From NCBI GenBank assembly GCA_029379385.1, contig CM055614.1:14141528-14205527 (forward strand): a stretch of 64,000 nucleotides of DNA. Reading direction: 5' to 3'. This DNA is from Quillaja saponaria. Lineage: Eukaryota > Streptophyta > Magnoliopsida > Fabales > Quillajaceae. Within the stretch, counting starts at the first letter, position 1. Every line of letters starts with the position of its first letter. The position numbers were made by a program, and so were the translations under genes. The notes under the pieces were generated by a model. That model was not told where the DNA came from, made no database searches, and saw only the letters and a list, made by a program, of their open reading frames with translations. This document shows positions 24,040 to 36,006 of this stretch, one piece after another.

Positions 24040-25152
24040 AACCTAAGACCCAAAACTTCCTTAATAATCCATATTCACATTATGATTACCAATAGGCTTT
24101 TAGATTCCTAGTGGCCTAAATCCAATTAGGATTCCAAATCCAATAAGTATTCCCACTAGATTTTTTATTGACTTTCAAAAAAACTAGTCTTGCCATATAT
24201 GTAAGTTAACAATTATCTTTCCACCCTTATGTACTTGGAAGTTAACTATTAATTCCAAGCTCCACTAATATTTCTAGGTTCTTAAGCTAAGTCAATTAAA
24301 GTGTGTAACCCATTAGATTCTTTTGTACATTGGCGATAAATGTAATTCGATACTTCTTAAGAAGTATGGTTAACTTAAAACATTTTTAATTTAACTTTAG
24401 TTTTGCCAAACCAACCAACTTACATTCATAGATCAAGATTGATATCTAGCATTATATCATGACACTTTGCAAAGATTCCCGAAATAAGACATATTTATCT
24501 CAAGAGACCATGGTATATTTGTCTTCTTTACTGAGGATGATAAGTTCTTTGTCTGTCATTCACCTACCTTCATATACTTCACTACATGTCCAATAATCGC
24601 TCATTTATTATCCTTATTACAGGATAAGAGGAATCATATCAAAATATATAGATCCACATATAAGGTAACAAGATAATTTTAAGTTAAAGGATTACTTACG
24701 CCACCAATACTTTGAGAACTTCCATTGGCAATTAAATAAAGACTCCACATGGTTTCTCGTGTTAGGTTAATTCAACTTACTTGTTCAACTAACAAGGACC
24801 AATATGTTTGTCTCAAGATCTCCATGCTTGTAGTTTATGAGATCATAACTCTCTCTTTACAAAAAATGACACAATATATGCTAATCTGAAAGAATCATCA
24901 ATATTCTTATTCTTGATGATTCATTGACTAGGAATACCTTTAGATAATACTTTATACATGTCACATCTCACAATTATGATCAACATCATAATTATGCGTA
25001 CAAAGTATTTATTCTATGTACTTTATATATTATTGTACTCATTAAAACAATATAATAAATAATGCATAATTAATATTATTATAAGCATTAAATATAAATA
25101 AAGTGTCATTACAACTAACCATTGATTGACTATTAGACACTAATACTAATAA
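24040..25152 (-). mobile_element. Ty1-copia 3' LTR (minus strand)
   Basis: Directly upstream on the minus strand is a polypurine tract AAGTGGGAGA (25153-25162), which itself follows the copia RNase H end, so the LTR starts at about 25152 and runs leftwards. The far end is near 24040 but not precisely defined. The LTR contains an 18-bp perfect palindrome at 24350-24367 (ATACTTCTTAAGAAGTAT). No 5' LTR or PBS was found. Confidence 0.7.
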
Positions 25153-25165
25153 TCTCCCACTTGGC

Positions 25166-25288
25166 CTAGAGCCAATCACTATGATATCTAAGTCCAACCA
25201 TATAAAAATGACAATCATGCTTCCACTATGGCAAAAGCTTCATAAGCGGATCTGTCGCATTCTCATTAGTAAGAATGCGCTCTATCTT
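25166..25288 (-). pseudogene. Copia polyprotein RNase H C-terminus fragment
   Basis: In one minus-strand frame of 41 codons it reads TNENATDPLMK, then MVGLRYHSDWL and a stop, matching the conserved end of copia RNase H ('...ADPLTK...' and 'MGLRY..DWL'). One internal TAG interrupts it after LLP. The rest of pol and gag is missing upstream, so the element is a 3' remnant. Confidence 0.8.
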
Positions 25289-25807
25289 TAATGGGCGTAG
25301 CTACATTTTTTTCTTTTGAGATTTAAATGTTATACTTCTTTGGTCCAATACATAAATTAAAATTGTTAGGTGCTTTTACATGAGTAATATAATTTTTATT
25401 TTATATATTTTGGGTTATTTATATATATTTTTCTAAAAACATATTATATAAATAACTATTATTTGTATTCTTATTAAATTATTTACAACTTTTTTTTTAA
25501 TTTATATATTATATAATAAAAAATTTAAATTATTTAATTCAATGTCTCATTTACGTATTGTATTTTAATTATAAAAGAAATCGAAGTATTGTCATATTAA
25601 GATATGTGTCATATCTAATATTCGTATATGTATTCATGCTTCATAGGATTTAATTTGGAAGCTAAAGGTACATGTGAACAACAAATTCGTGGCTGAAAGT
25701 AGCAGACAAGAAAGCGTGTATAAAAATAGCAATTCTATTATATTTGTAAAAAGATGATAGAACCTCTAAATTAATATTTTTTTACAAAAAAAAGTTAAAT
25801 CCTATGA
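25289..25807. other. Gene-free AT-rich spacer
   Basis: I see no coding frame and no recognisable repeat between the copia remnant and the first solo LTR. Confidence 0.5.
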
Positions 25808-25812
25808 TTTGA

Positions 25813-28334
25813 TGTTATAACCTCCGATATCATAAAGTCAATTTTTAGATATAATATAAATTTTAGTTATAAAATAACAAACATTTGAATAAATTAAATA
25901 AATAACAATATAATTAAACATATTATAACCTGATATCTTAGTATACGTTTTAATTTTTTTGTGTATAATTTATTGTTATAAAATAAATAAAATTATGAAT
26001 CAAGTAAATTAAAGTAAATGAATAATTAACACACACGTGTGTGTATATATAATCGACTTCCACCACAAATTTGAAACATTGACCTTGACTTTTACTTTTC
26101 TTTCTTTTTTTTTTCTTCCTTTTCTCTTTCTGTGGCCGACCTTGCTTCCTTTGTTTTCCCCATTTTTCTAGTCTTTTCTCCCCTGTTTTTTTTCTCTCTT
26201 GCATGGCCGTGAGAGTGTCCTTCTAGAAGTTAGTTCTTCCTCCTTCCTTTATTGCTCGGTTTGCCTTCATCAACTTGCAAATTTCAATTCTTATAAACCA
26301 TGCTTGCCGTGAGTTGTTTTCCTTCTGCCTTATTATATGTTTTCTTGGTTGCCGGTCACTCCACTCTTCTTCCTTGTTAATACAATTTGTTCCTTCATGT
26401 GTGTGGTTTAGTTGGTGTGTGTGGGAACCAAAAACAAAACTAAGTTATACTCGCCAGTAGGTGCAGGAATTGGAAGGCAGCAACTATGTTTTTTTCTTTA
26501 GCTGTCCTTCCTTCCTCCCAAAAACCATGAGGCAGTAGCTGAGTTCTCTCCTTTTTGCTTCTATTCTAATGAGGTTTAGCTCATGTTCTTTTTATGCAGC
26601 CAGCGTTCCTTCCCCTGCATCTTGCTCAAACCATGGGTACTTGTAGCTTAGTGTGGCAACCAAGCTTTATGGCTGGTTTTCTTCAATACCGGCCAAACCA
26701 TCCCTTCCCTTTAGCTGTGTAAGTCTTTGTATGGTGTAGTAACAGTCTTTAGAAGGTGGCAGCAGTTTTGGGTGCTAGGTAAGGAGGGTGGCTGATTTTA
26801 ATTTTTCAATGTTTTCTTAGTTTAATTGTTTTAAATTGAAGGAAATTATTGTTGGTTATTACTATGGGTGAAGGATTAGCTAAAATTGAATTAAGGTTTA
26901 TGAACAAAGAACAAGAGAAGTGGGGTTGAAGGAATGATTGGAATAGGAAATATAGGAAATTGATTGTGTTTATCTTAAAAGTGGATAATTCAAGCTTTTG
27001 ATGAACTTGAAGTAATTAATTTAACTTAAAGTTTAATGATGAGAATATAGGTAATGTAGAAATTGATGAATTTATGTTGATCCTTTTGGGGTATATATTT
27101 ATACATACATACACATATATATGGAATAAAATTAGTTATGCCTTTAAGATGTTTGATAAAATGTGTAAAAGAAACTACTTGTAATATAATGAGTAAAACT
27201 TAGTATACTCAAACCTTTGTGATTAGGGATTATTTGAATGAGAATAGAAAGTCTAAGAACAAAGAGTAAAGAATTATTGGTTAAGTGGTTAAGGAAAGGA
27301 GAATATTGGAACTTGGTTGGATTAATATTGGAAACTCATAACTCAAGCTCTTGATTGATTTTAAATGGTTAACTTAACATGAATTCAATAATTGGAATTT
27401 GAGTAATGTTGAATTAAGGGATTAGTGTTGATATTCTTGGTATGTATGTATAATATATACATACATGAAACAAAATTAAAGTTGCCTTTAAGGTATTTGT
27501 TAAATGTCTAAGCTGTTTTAGTAATTGGAGGATTATAGCTATAAAATTTATGAACTAAGTGGTATTCGGAAATATGCTTTTCAGCTCCGAAATCTATTGT
27601 TGACCCGACAACACACGTGGATTCAAAAAGGAGCAACAAGCAAGATTCGTGACCTTGTGAATGGAAAATGATACTTTTTGGGTTGCCAGTGTGTTGTGAT
27701 ATATGTTTATGTGTATATTTGTATCAATGTATATTTAGTTCTTAAATTTGAATATTTAATGCTTTGATTGAATTGTGTAAAAGGTACCACATTGTAATAC
27801 TAGTTTTGTTATATTGTGTAATCATGTGAAACTTTGTTTGTGTTTGATAAGGGCCAATGATATCTCATTAGACTACACCGACAGATGCTTGACTTACCGA
27901 TTATGTTGCAACAAGGTATATATCCGAAATCATTTACTTGAAGCCAAGGGATGGAAGTTTGCAGTCACATTAGGGCTTTGGATCTCGGATTTTGTCTTAT
28001 GTAATAGTTTAAATGTGTGTTGTTTATGGTATAAAATGAAGCATAGCTCCTCGTGATTACTATTGATATTATGGACTAGTTGCATGTAACCAGGATACTT
28101 TGCTTGTACTTATGGACATGTTCCACTTTACGGGGAACCTTTGCTGAAATTTTTAGATACATTGTCATATATTTCAGTAAATAAGCATTGGCATTCAGTT
28201 TGTGTTTTCCAAATGTTTCTTTAATTTCTAGTTTGGTCAAATGTCATATATGTTTCTTTGATTTGAAATCAAGGTTACAAAGTTTTGGTTATCCATTCTG
28301 CCAACTAGTTATGCCTTCGTACAAGGGTGTGACA
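25813..28334 (+). mobile_element. Solo LTR 1 (Ty3-gypsy type), 2522 bp
   Basis: It starts TGTTATAACC and ends GGGTGTGACA, with the 5-bp direct repeat TTTGA at both flanks (25808-25812 and 28335-28339). No internal domain is present, so this is a solo LTR. The interior is non-coding and includes two diverged copies of a ~300-bp sub-repeat (about 26830-27140 and 27190-27500). Its last ~520 bp match the end of solo LTR 2. Orientation is taken from that shared 3' block; superfamily is inferred from length and end style. Confidence 0.8.
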
Positions 28335-28356
28335 TTTGATCACCTTGGAAGTTTTG

Positions 28357-31300
28357 TGTTAGAATAACCCAATAACTGAACATACGCCTTAAAATTTTTG
28401 TACATAATTTGTCATGACTAAGTGAATAAAAATTTTCTTGTGTGTGTGTAATGCAAAAATTAATTTGTCACCATCTTATTGGTTGACTTGGAACTTGAAA
28501 TTATTTTTTGTAATTTATTGATAGGTAAAACAAATGTGTAAATAAAAATAAACTAGAAAGTATTTATGATATATGTATTTATACACCTATAACTACGATT
28601 AATTTATTACCATAAACGTAAATATATTGACTTTGACTTTATATTTTTTAATTTCTTTTATTCTTTTATCCATTGTATTTCTTTCTTGCTCCTCTTTGTT
28701 TTTGGCCATCCATAGCAATTCCACCGCCATTCTTTTCTTCCCCTCCCCTGTTTTAGGTTTGTCCTAGAAAAGCCTAGAGTTTTCTTAAGTCAGCTGAGAG
28801 AGAGAAAGACTCATCCTTGCTTCTTGGTAGTGTATGACTTAGTTGTTCAACCTCTTGAATTCAAGCTGCCATGAGTGTGTGACAATAGATGTCTTGTTTC
28901 AGCTTGGTCTGCACTTCACCTTGCTGCCAACCAAGTGAGCAACTTCAGGTCGTGGAGGAGTTAAAGGAAAGAGCAGCCTTGGCAGCTTCTACTCCTTCTA
29001 TTTTAACCATAGAAGTAAATGATGAAGGTAGCTATAATTTCAATTTATCGTTCCCTATTTTGAGGCAGCAACTTAAGTAATTTTTCCTTCCTCTTGCTAA
29101 GCTATAAAGGATGAATTGGAGGAGGTTTTGGGTTGTCAAAAGGCACAGCTGCATTGGGACTAAGGGTAGAACCTCCTTCTTGTCGTGAGCCTTTAACTAA
29201 TTTAGGTGTGTTAATATTTTAGTTTAGGTGAGTTATTTTAGAATTTTTTTATGTTAAACCTTATGTTTGTTATGTTATTAAAGGCTCGAACATGAGGAGA
29301 TTAGGAAAGTTTTAAATTATGAACCAAAGTCTAATAAAGCCTTTTCCATTGATTCCTCCGGATTGGATAAAAAACATTTCTTTAATAAGGTATTCAACTC
29401 CAGGGATGAATCGAAAAAGAAATCTTTATTGACTCTACCTCTTATTTTTTATGAAGAGAATGAATCTTTTTATCGAAGGATCAGAAAAAAGTGGGTCCAG
29501 ACCTCTTGCGAGAATGATTTGGAAGATCCAAAACCCTAAATAGTGGTATTTGCTAGCAACAACATAATGGAGGCAGTCAATCAATATAGATTGATTCGAA
29601 ATCTGACTCAAATCCAATATAGCACCTATGGGTACATAAGAAATGTATTGAATCGATTTTTTTTAATGAATCGATCTGATCGCAACTTCGAATATGGAAT
29701 TCAAAGGTATCAAATAGGAAATGATACTCTGAATCATAGAACTATAATGAAATACATGATCAACCAACATCTATCAAATTTGAAAAAGAGTCAAAAGAAA
29801 TGGTTCGATCCTCTTATTTTGATTTCTCGAACCGAGAGATCCATGAATCGGGAAGGTAGTTGTATATAATTATTGAAATATGAAGTTTAGGATTCAAATA
29901 TGTTAATATAGGAATTGTGCACTTTAAATTTCAATGAATTTTAAATAAGTGGTTTAATTGGAATTCAATGTTTGGAATATGTGTAATATGGAATGGAAGA
30001 GTTGTATTGAATTTCTTGGTGGATGTATAAACATAAATACACACACACTAATAGAATTTAAATATGTCTTCAAAGTATTCGACAAAATACCTAAGAGAAA
30101 TTAAATGTTAACATATGTATAGAAGTTAATTTACCTTGGTTTCATTAGCTAAACAGTTAATTAGGAAATTATCACCATAGAATTTATAAACTAAGCAATG
30201 CTTGAATTTATGATTTTTAGCTCCATATCGTGTCATGGATATACCGACACCATTGAACTTTAGACAGAATGTCGAACCGAATTCTTAAGCTTTATAAGTG
30301 AATAACGTATTCTTTAGTCACAAGATTAATGTGTGTAATTGTTTAAGTGTGTATTCAAATGAATATGTTTATATCGAGGTAAATAAGAATATGTATTCTT
30401 ATAACTGAATTATTTGAATTATGCTTGACATGTGACTTTGTTTGTGTTTGATAAAGGCCAATAAAACAAATTTTATCCAAAATAATTTTTACATTCGAAA
30501 TAGAATTCGGGCACACCTAGGATGCTTTAATTTGATTATTTGATATGTGATTTAAAATATGAGTAACTCAGCCTCGGGGATGGATATGTGAGGGGCATTT
30601 ATTTGGTGTGCGAGCATAAAAATTATCCGGGGAGGATATGTGATTGGTGTGCGGGTGTTGAGTCACTCCAATTAGCCCTTTTGATTGCCTTATTTGATTT
30701 GTGTGTTCTGAATACTTTGATTTATTTATTTATCCTGTGTATTGTATAAATTGTATTTGTTCGATTTTGCATTATTTATATGTACATATGTATGACATTG
30801 AATTGTGATATGAGACATGGTTACAAGAAATTGTTTAATCTATGTGTGTTCTTGATACATTAGTTAATGCTAGTACTCTCAGAGTACATTTTTCGCTCAC
30901 CGAGTCTTTATGACTCCCTCCTCGTTTGTTGTTGTGTTTTTTAGTATCAGGAGACTAGCATTCGTCACCTAGAGATTCGTGACTTGCCGACAGTATTATT
31001 ATAAGGTATACATTCTAGATTACACACTTGAAGCCAAAGGACAAAGTTTGCAGCCACATTAGGCTTTGAGTTATCATGTTTTGTTTTGTATAACAGTTTA
31101 ACTGTTGTTGATTATGAGATGAATAGAGTGGAGCTCCTCTATGTATACTATTATTGTTATTGAGTGGTTGATTGTAACCAAGTTATATATGTTTGTATTG
31201 TTGGGCATGTTTCATTTTACAAGGAACATCTGCCAAAATTTTTAGGCTAAATGTCATGTGTTTGATAAATAAGTATTTGCCTTTAATTTAGTTCGGCAAA

Positions 31301-31422
31301 GGTTTTCTTTTTAACAATAATTGGTCAATGGTCATATGTGTTTATTTGATTTAAAGTCAAGGTTACGAAAGTTTGGTTATCCATTCATTCGGCCAGTCAT
31401 ACCTTTGTATGAGGGTGTAACA
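28357..31422 (+). mobile_element. Solo LTR 2 (same family), 3066 bp with plastid insert
   Basis: It starts TGTTAGAATAACCC and ends GGGTGTAACA, with the 5-bp direct repeat TTTTG at both flanks (28352-28356 and 31423-31427). Homology to LTR 1 includes TTGACTTTGACTTTATA near 28630, TTTGTTTGTGTTTGATAA near 30440 and GTCAAGGTTACGAAAGTTTGGTTATCC near 31355 (interrupted by scattered differences). It carries a ycf2 plastid fragment at 29285-29853; without it the length is about 2.5 kb, as in LTR 1. A TTTTTCGCTCACCGAGTC segment near 30890 is absent from LTR 1. Confidence 0.78.
29285..29853 (+). pseudogene. ycf2: Nuclear plastid DNA insert: fragment of ycf2
   Basis: About 190 codons are in one continuous frame with one nonsense codon, TAA at 29537-29539, where the plastid protein has Lys. 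Recognisable ycf2 segments are [55 protein letters not shown] and [20 protein letters not shown]. Plastid similarity stops abruptly after the codons for MNR at about 29853. With a single lesion and no frameshift the transfer looks fairly recent. It has no promoter and is not a gene. Confidence 0.93.
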
Positions 31423-31427
31423 TTTTG

Positions 31428-33370
31428 TTTATTTCAAAATGGCATTGTGGATAGTCTTTGAGTAAGGTCTTGTGGTTCTGCAGGCATTATGCTTGATAGG
31501 AGGAATTTATGATTTGCTTAAATCTCTGTTGTTTGAGAGAGAAAAACAAAAGAGTTTCAAAAGCTATGCCTTGAGTTTTCTGCATCTTTTTTCCATTGCC
31601 TATATAAGCCTATTTATATGAGAGGGCTAGAGCGTAGGAATTTAGGAATTAGAGGCAATTTGGGTGATTGAGTGTTTTAACATAATTTATGGTAATTCAA
31701 TGTGATTAAAGGTGATTTAAGAATGATGATATTTGAAAATGAATAATTGACATTTGATTGTTGATAATTGAAATGCTAATCACCATCAACTTCGATGATT
31801 AAATGGGGACTAGAGCGAATTTTTTTCAATCAATATTTAATCATCAAATTAATTATGGTTTTACCTACAATCAACAATATCTTCTATATTAATTATTCTC
31901 ATTCAACACTTGATTGTCTAATCAACTAATTAGTGTTTAATTTGTCAATTTGTATTGTGGAATGGTACAACTATATGTTGTGAGATAGATAGTTCTACTT
32001 AGGTCTAAGACAAGAGTGAAGAACCTCCCTACAGCGGAAATACATTTTCAAGTTAGATACTGTGGAATGGTGCATCAAAAATGAAGAATTGTGAGAACAA
32101 ACAAATGGTAGGTTTCCTCTCCGGCGAGGACATCAGAGTCTTTTGGTAGGAGTGGTTTTTCACACCCTATTTGCTTAACATAGGCTTAAAGCATGGTCTT
32201 GTACCTTGCACCATGCTGATAGCATGTCAATGGCATGAGGAAGGTATGTCAAGTGGGAAGCAATGGTGCTAAGGACTTAGACTATGACCTTGACACATTG
32301 GTGCATAAGATGTCAAGTGGGAAGCAATGGTGCTAAGGACTTAGACTATGACCCTGACACATTGGTGCATAAGATGTTGCATATAATCAACAAGCATGAG
32401 CCCTTGACAATGGACTTGATGGCACATGTCAGGTGCCTTGACGTGTTGGAAGGCATTGACATGCCTACAAGGGAAACCTGCATGGCTATTAGTAGTAGAG
32501 GGCTATGCATGGCATTGGTCAGCAGCAATGTCAATGTCTTGTGGATATACTTGTGTGGGCTTAGATATGCATTATGCATCAATGTGGGGCATATTAGCTA
32601 AGTCGTGCAACCATGGGTTGCAAGTTGAAAAAAGGCTTGAAGTCCTTGCGCCATAATGGAACATCATATGGCAGTATGGGAAAGCATGCTGCAGCACGCT
32701 GGCCTTGCGTAGTATAGTACACTAAGTTGAGCAACATTTGGCAGTGCAACAACGCGGCACTTGTCTTGGAAGTTGAGGGTTGCAAGACATGCCCACAATA
32801 TGATGATAGTGGGGCAGCAGTTAGGGAAAATGGTTCCTACTATCAAGGAAGCACATCTTAAAATGGGAAGTGGAGACCTATCTTCAAGGAGAAGTTGGGA
32901 ACGGTTATTGGCGGTTACCAAGTGGATCATGGACAGCAAGAGTGTCCTAGAAATTGGGGAGTTGTGGCAAGCAGCCATGTGTATGGAGAATAACTACCTA
33001 GTAACCACTTAGGACATGTGGCAATCCTAGAATTACCTAACAGTTGGGATTGTCAACCAGGTAAGTTTTGTGATTCTTTGAGAGAAATGTATCATAGTGA
33101 AAGGATACTTGTACAATTGTAGACTCCTTTATGTACTTAGTTGGAAGTAATAACGGTCAGGAATGTTTTCATGTATATGCTTGGTACTTTTTGATTGTCT
33201 TGTGTTATTTACTTGATGGATGTGGGTTCAAATTGACTGGGTGTTGGGAGATCCAAGACTTCTATGTCACTAATGTAGCATGGCAGTGGCTGGCTAGGCA
33301 GCGACGTAGTCCGCCAGGCGCCAGGCATTCCCTTCGACGGAAAATAAATCTTGAAAAACGCCCGTGAGAA
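31428..33370. other. Unclassified non-coding block, relatively GC-rich
   Basis: Several short open frames exist between 32284 and 33367, but none shows a domain, splice pattern or family motif I recognise. Repeated TGGCATG/GCATGG words, a 64-bp tandem duplication and composition unlike the flanks suggest degraded transposon sequence. Confidence 0.35.
32246..32373 (+). repeat. 64-bp perfect-looking tandem duplication
   Basis: Two units (32246-32309 and 32310-32373) begin ATGTCAAGTGGGAAGCAATG and differ at one position (GACCTTGAC versus GACCCTGAC). Confidence 0.9.
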
Positions 33371-33505
33371 CTCCTATGGTAACTTTTTTATTTTATGAAA
33401 TATTAGTAAGTATAAATATAATATAACATGAGGCTTTATGTGTACTGGTAAACCTAACTTAATTAAATTTGTGAGTACAAAATACAAAAAAATAATAATA
33501 ATGAA

Positions 33506-33872
33506 TCATAGATGATCCAACCCAACACAACGATCAATGGATCATGACTTGATCCAACCAAAGTTGAGAAACTGATTCAATAACTTGAATATTATCCAAT
33601 CTACAACCATTGGATTGGATCGGATCATTCTACTTGTAAACTTTTTCTTTTAAGTAAGCAATTACTTATTCTGATTATTAAAAAAGAAATGAAGAAAAGT
33701 AAGTTTTTTATTAAAAAATAAAAAGGTCAAGTCGAATCGTATTAGGATTGGATCGAGTCATGAAAACTTGATTCATGAATCAATTTATCTTGAATCAGAT
33801 CTAATTCATACACCTTTTGATCAAAGGTTAGATTAGATCTGATCCAATCTATTGCCAACTCAACTCCATATA
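33506..33872. mobile_element. Possible MITE with GGATC-rich inverted ends
   Basis: The left end has GATGATCCAACCC and the right end, reverse-complemented, AGATTGGATCAGATC; the interior is dense in TTGGATC/GATCCAA words in both orientations. Ends are not cleanly defined and no target duplication was seen. Confidence 0.3.
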
Positions 33873-34319
33873 CGACTTACCAATTTTTTATATTACTTCT
33901 TGTTCTCTCTGAACACCTAGCATTTTCTTATAACATTGACTATATGACAAATAGTTACTATTTTAGCATCCAATGATTATAGTATTCCTTCTATGAACCT
34001 AGTCTTTTCCCTTAAAATTTACTATATGGCACACAGCCGGTACATTAGCATAATAATTGTATTTTTGATAAGAATTTTCAGAATTCATGAGAGGTATGAA
34101 AAGGAGGTACCCACATAGCATTGATGCACAGACTTTTTATGCATTTTGTTAACATCAATAAGTAGCCTTTTGACAAGACTTTAGCTAAATACTCAACAAT
34201 TGATATGGTGACCCAGCTGTAACATTCTACAGTGGGAACAGATGTTGAAGTATTAAGGTACAGCTGCACTTGGTGTGAGAAAAGATAGCATTTCATAAAC
34301 TTTTTTCAATTCCAATTTC

Positions 34320-34364
<45 letters not shown>

Positions 34365-36006
34365 TGTACACGAGAATATTAGAGAATCGAAGATGCACCA
34401 GACGGTACTTATTGTTGTTCACATTATGTCCAACCGATCACAAATTTTATTTGAATTTTCATCACAAAAAATGATTTTTAACTATTTATACAATAGTTTT
34501 ACAATAAAAGTAAATAATTTTCAAGTGGAGTAGAATAATAACTATCACAAACTTCGAGTATCACCGTAAAATTGAAATAGATGTAAAGAAAAAAAAGTTT
34601 TAAATACAAAACATTACATCATACTAAAGTTAATAACTAATAAGGTTCGAGCTAGTAATCAGGTAAATAAAAATTGTAAAAATAATAAAATTGTAAAAAT
34701 AAATATGTACAACTAATAATCAAATTGGTCCTACTATAAATCAAATAATAGACCATTCTAATTTAATTTGGTTTTAAATTCAACTTCTATGAACTATTTG
34801 TATTTGATTTTAATATAAAATCAATTGAGTTTGATGAATTAAATTGAAATCAAATGTAAAAGTTAAATTATGTAATAGGATTTCCAGTTAATAATTTCTT
34901 GGAGAATAATACCATGCCTTACTGTCTTTCGTGCACAAGCATGACTAAGAGGATGTGACAACCCTTAGGTACTATCTATGACCTACCTTTTCTATTAATG
35001 GTGTCTCATCTAGGACTAATAAGATGTTTTTCTTTTATCGGAGGACTAATAGGATATTATCCCCTATTATCTAGGGTTCACTTCTTAGAAGGGTATGGTT
35101 TATATTCTTTTCTTCAAAGAGAAATAGGTCTTATTCTAGTTGTTCCCAAGATTTGGTACAAATATGACACCAAACATGGCAAAGAGAAATGAGAATAGAG
35201 TTTGGCGGCCAAAGGCAGAAACCTTTGGTCATCCATGTGCAGAATGAACAAGATTTGGGCGTTTCTTTGCTGTTGGGAAGTCAGAATTTAGCGTCCAACC
35301 TTTTTGACAGAGTCCTTTTTGTCTGCCATATTCACTTAAGAGAACATAAACAAATGTCGCTGCCATAATGTACGGGTGAGAGGGACCAATTATACAGTAA
35401 TGAAAAATCATTATTGAACTACTAGCCTCATCACTAATCCTTCAAAGATAGAGAATCATGGGAAAAGGATCTTAATCTAGGAGAGGTGAAGATAAAAGAT
35501 AAAAAGCAAAAAGCACCAAATTGCAACATTCCACCAAGCATAAGTACAGGGAAAGAGGGTGTAAAAATACGATATTACCTCTAGAGATGTGTTTGTCTCT
35601 TATCGGAAAAGACCTTCATTTTCTTGAAGAAAAGAGAGGATCAAATCCATCTTAAGCATATGTTGCTGACTAGAATAGCAGAGCTATAGTTGTTATGAAC
35701 AGTTCAAAATGGGTTTAAATTAAATTCCACCATGAAAAAGAAGGATCAGTATTCAATCAGAACCCTTGAGATAATTACTACATAGCCGGAAGAGTTTCTG
35801 GATTTTCCCTTATGCTGTACATGCACAAGAACTTGCTATTCCCAGAAAAATCAAGCTGAACCTCCCAACTACTTGGGAGTGATTATCCTTGAAAAAAATT
35901 AAAGGTATGTAATCTTATATTTTATAATGCAAAAATAAATGTGATTAACAAAATCTGAAAGGAAAGACAGAAAAGAAAAGACGAAACTTTTCGATGAGTT
36001 TAGGCA
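33873..36006. other. Gene-free interval; (AT)n microsatellite
   Basis: No coding frame is supported. A (TA)n run lies at 34324-34354. The right-hand part should contain the PLATZ 3' UTR. Confidence 0.5.

Larger units (their letters stand above)
22951..24040. other. Gene-free CCZ1 upstream flank
   Basis: No coding frame is supported. It contains a 7-bp CCTTCCT microsatellite and a 62-bp tandem repeat, listed separately, in otherwise AT-rich DNA. Confidence 0.5.

Noticed and set aside
29543..29869. 108-residue frame as a nuclear gene
   Set aside because: It is the downstream part of the ycf2 plastid fragment after the TAA at 29537.
25813..31422. One complete LTR retrotransposon with 5' and 3' LTRs
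   Set aside because: There is no room for an internal domain between the two LTRs, and each has its own target-site duplication.
32284..33012. Several overlapping open frames on both strands
   Set aside because: They lack domains and conserved motifs, overlap on opposite strands, and include a tandem duplication; a shadow effect of GC-richer DNA is more likely.
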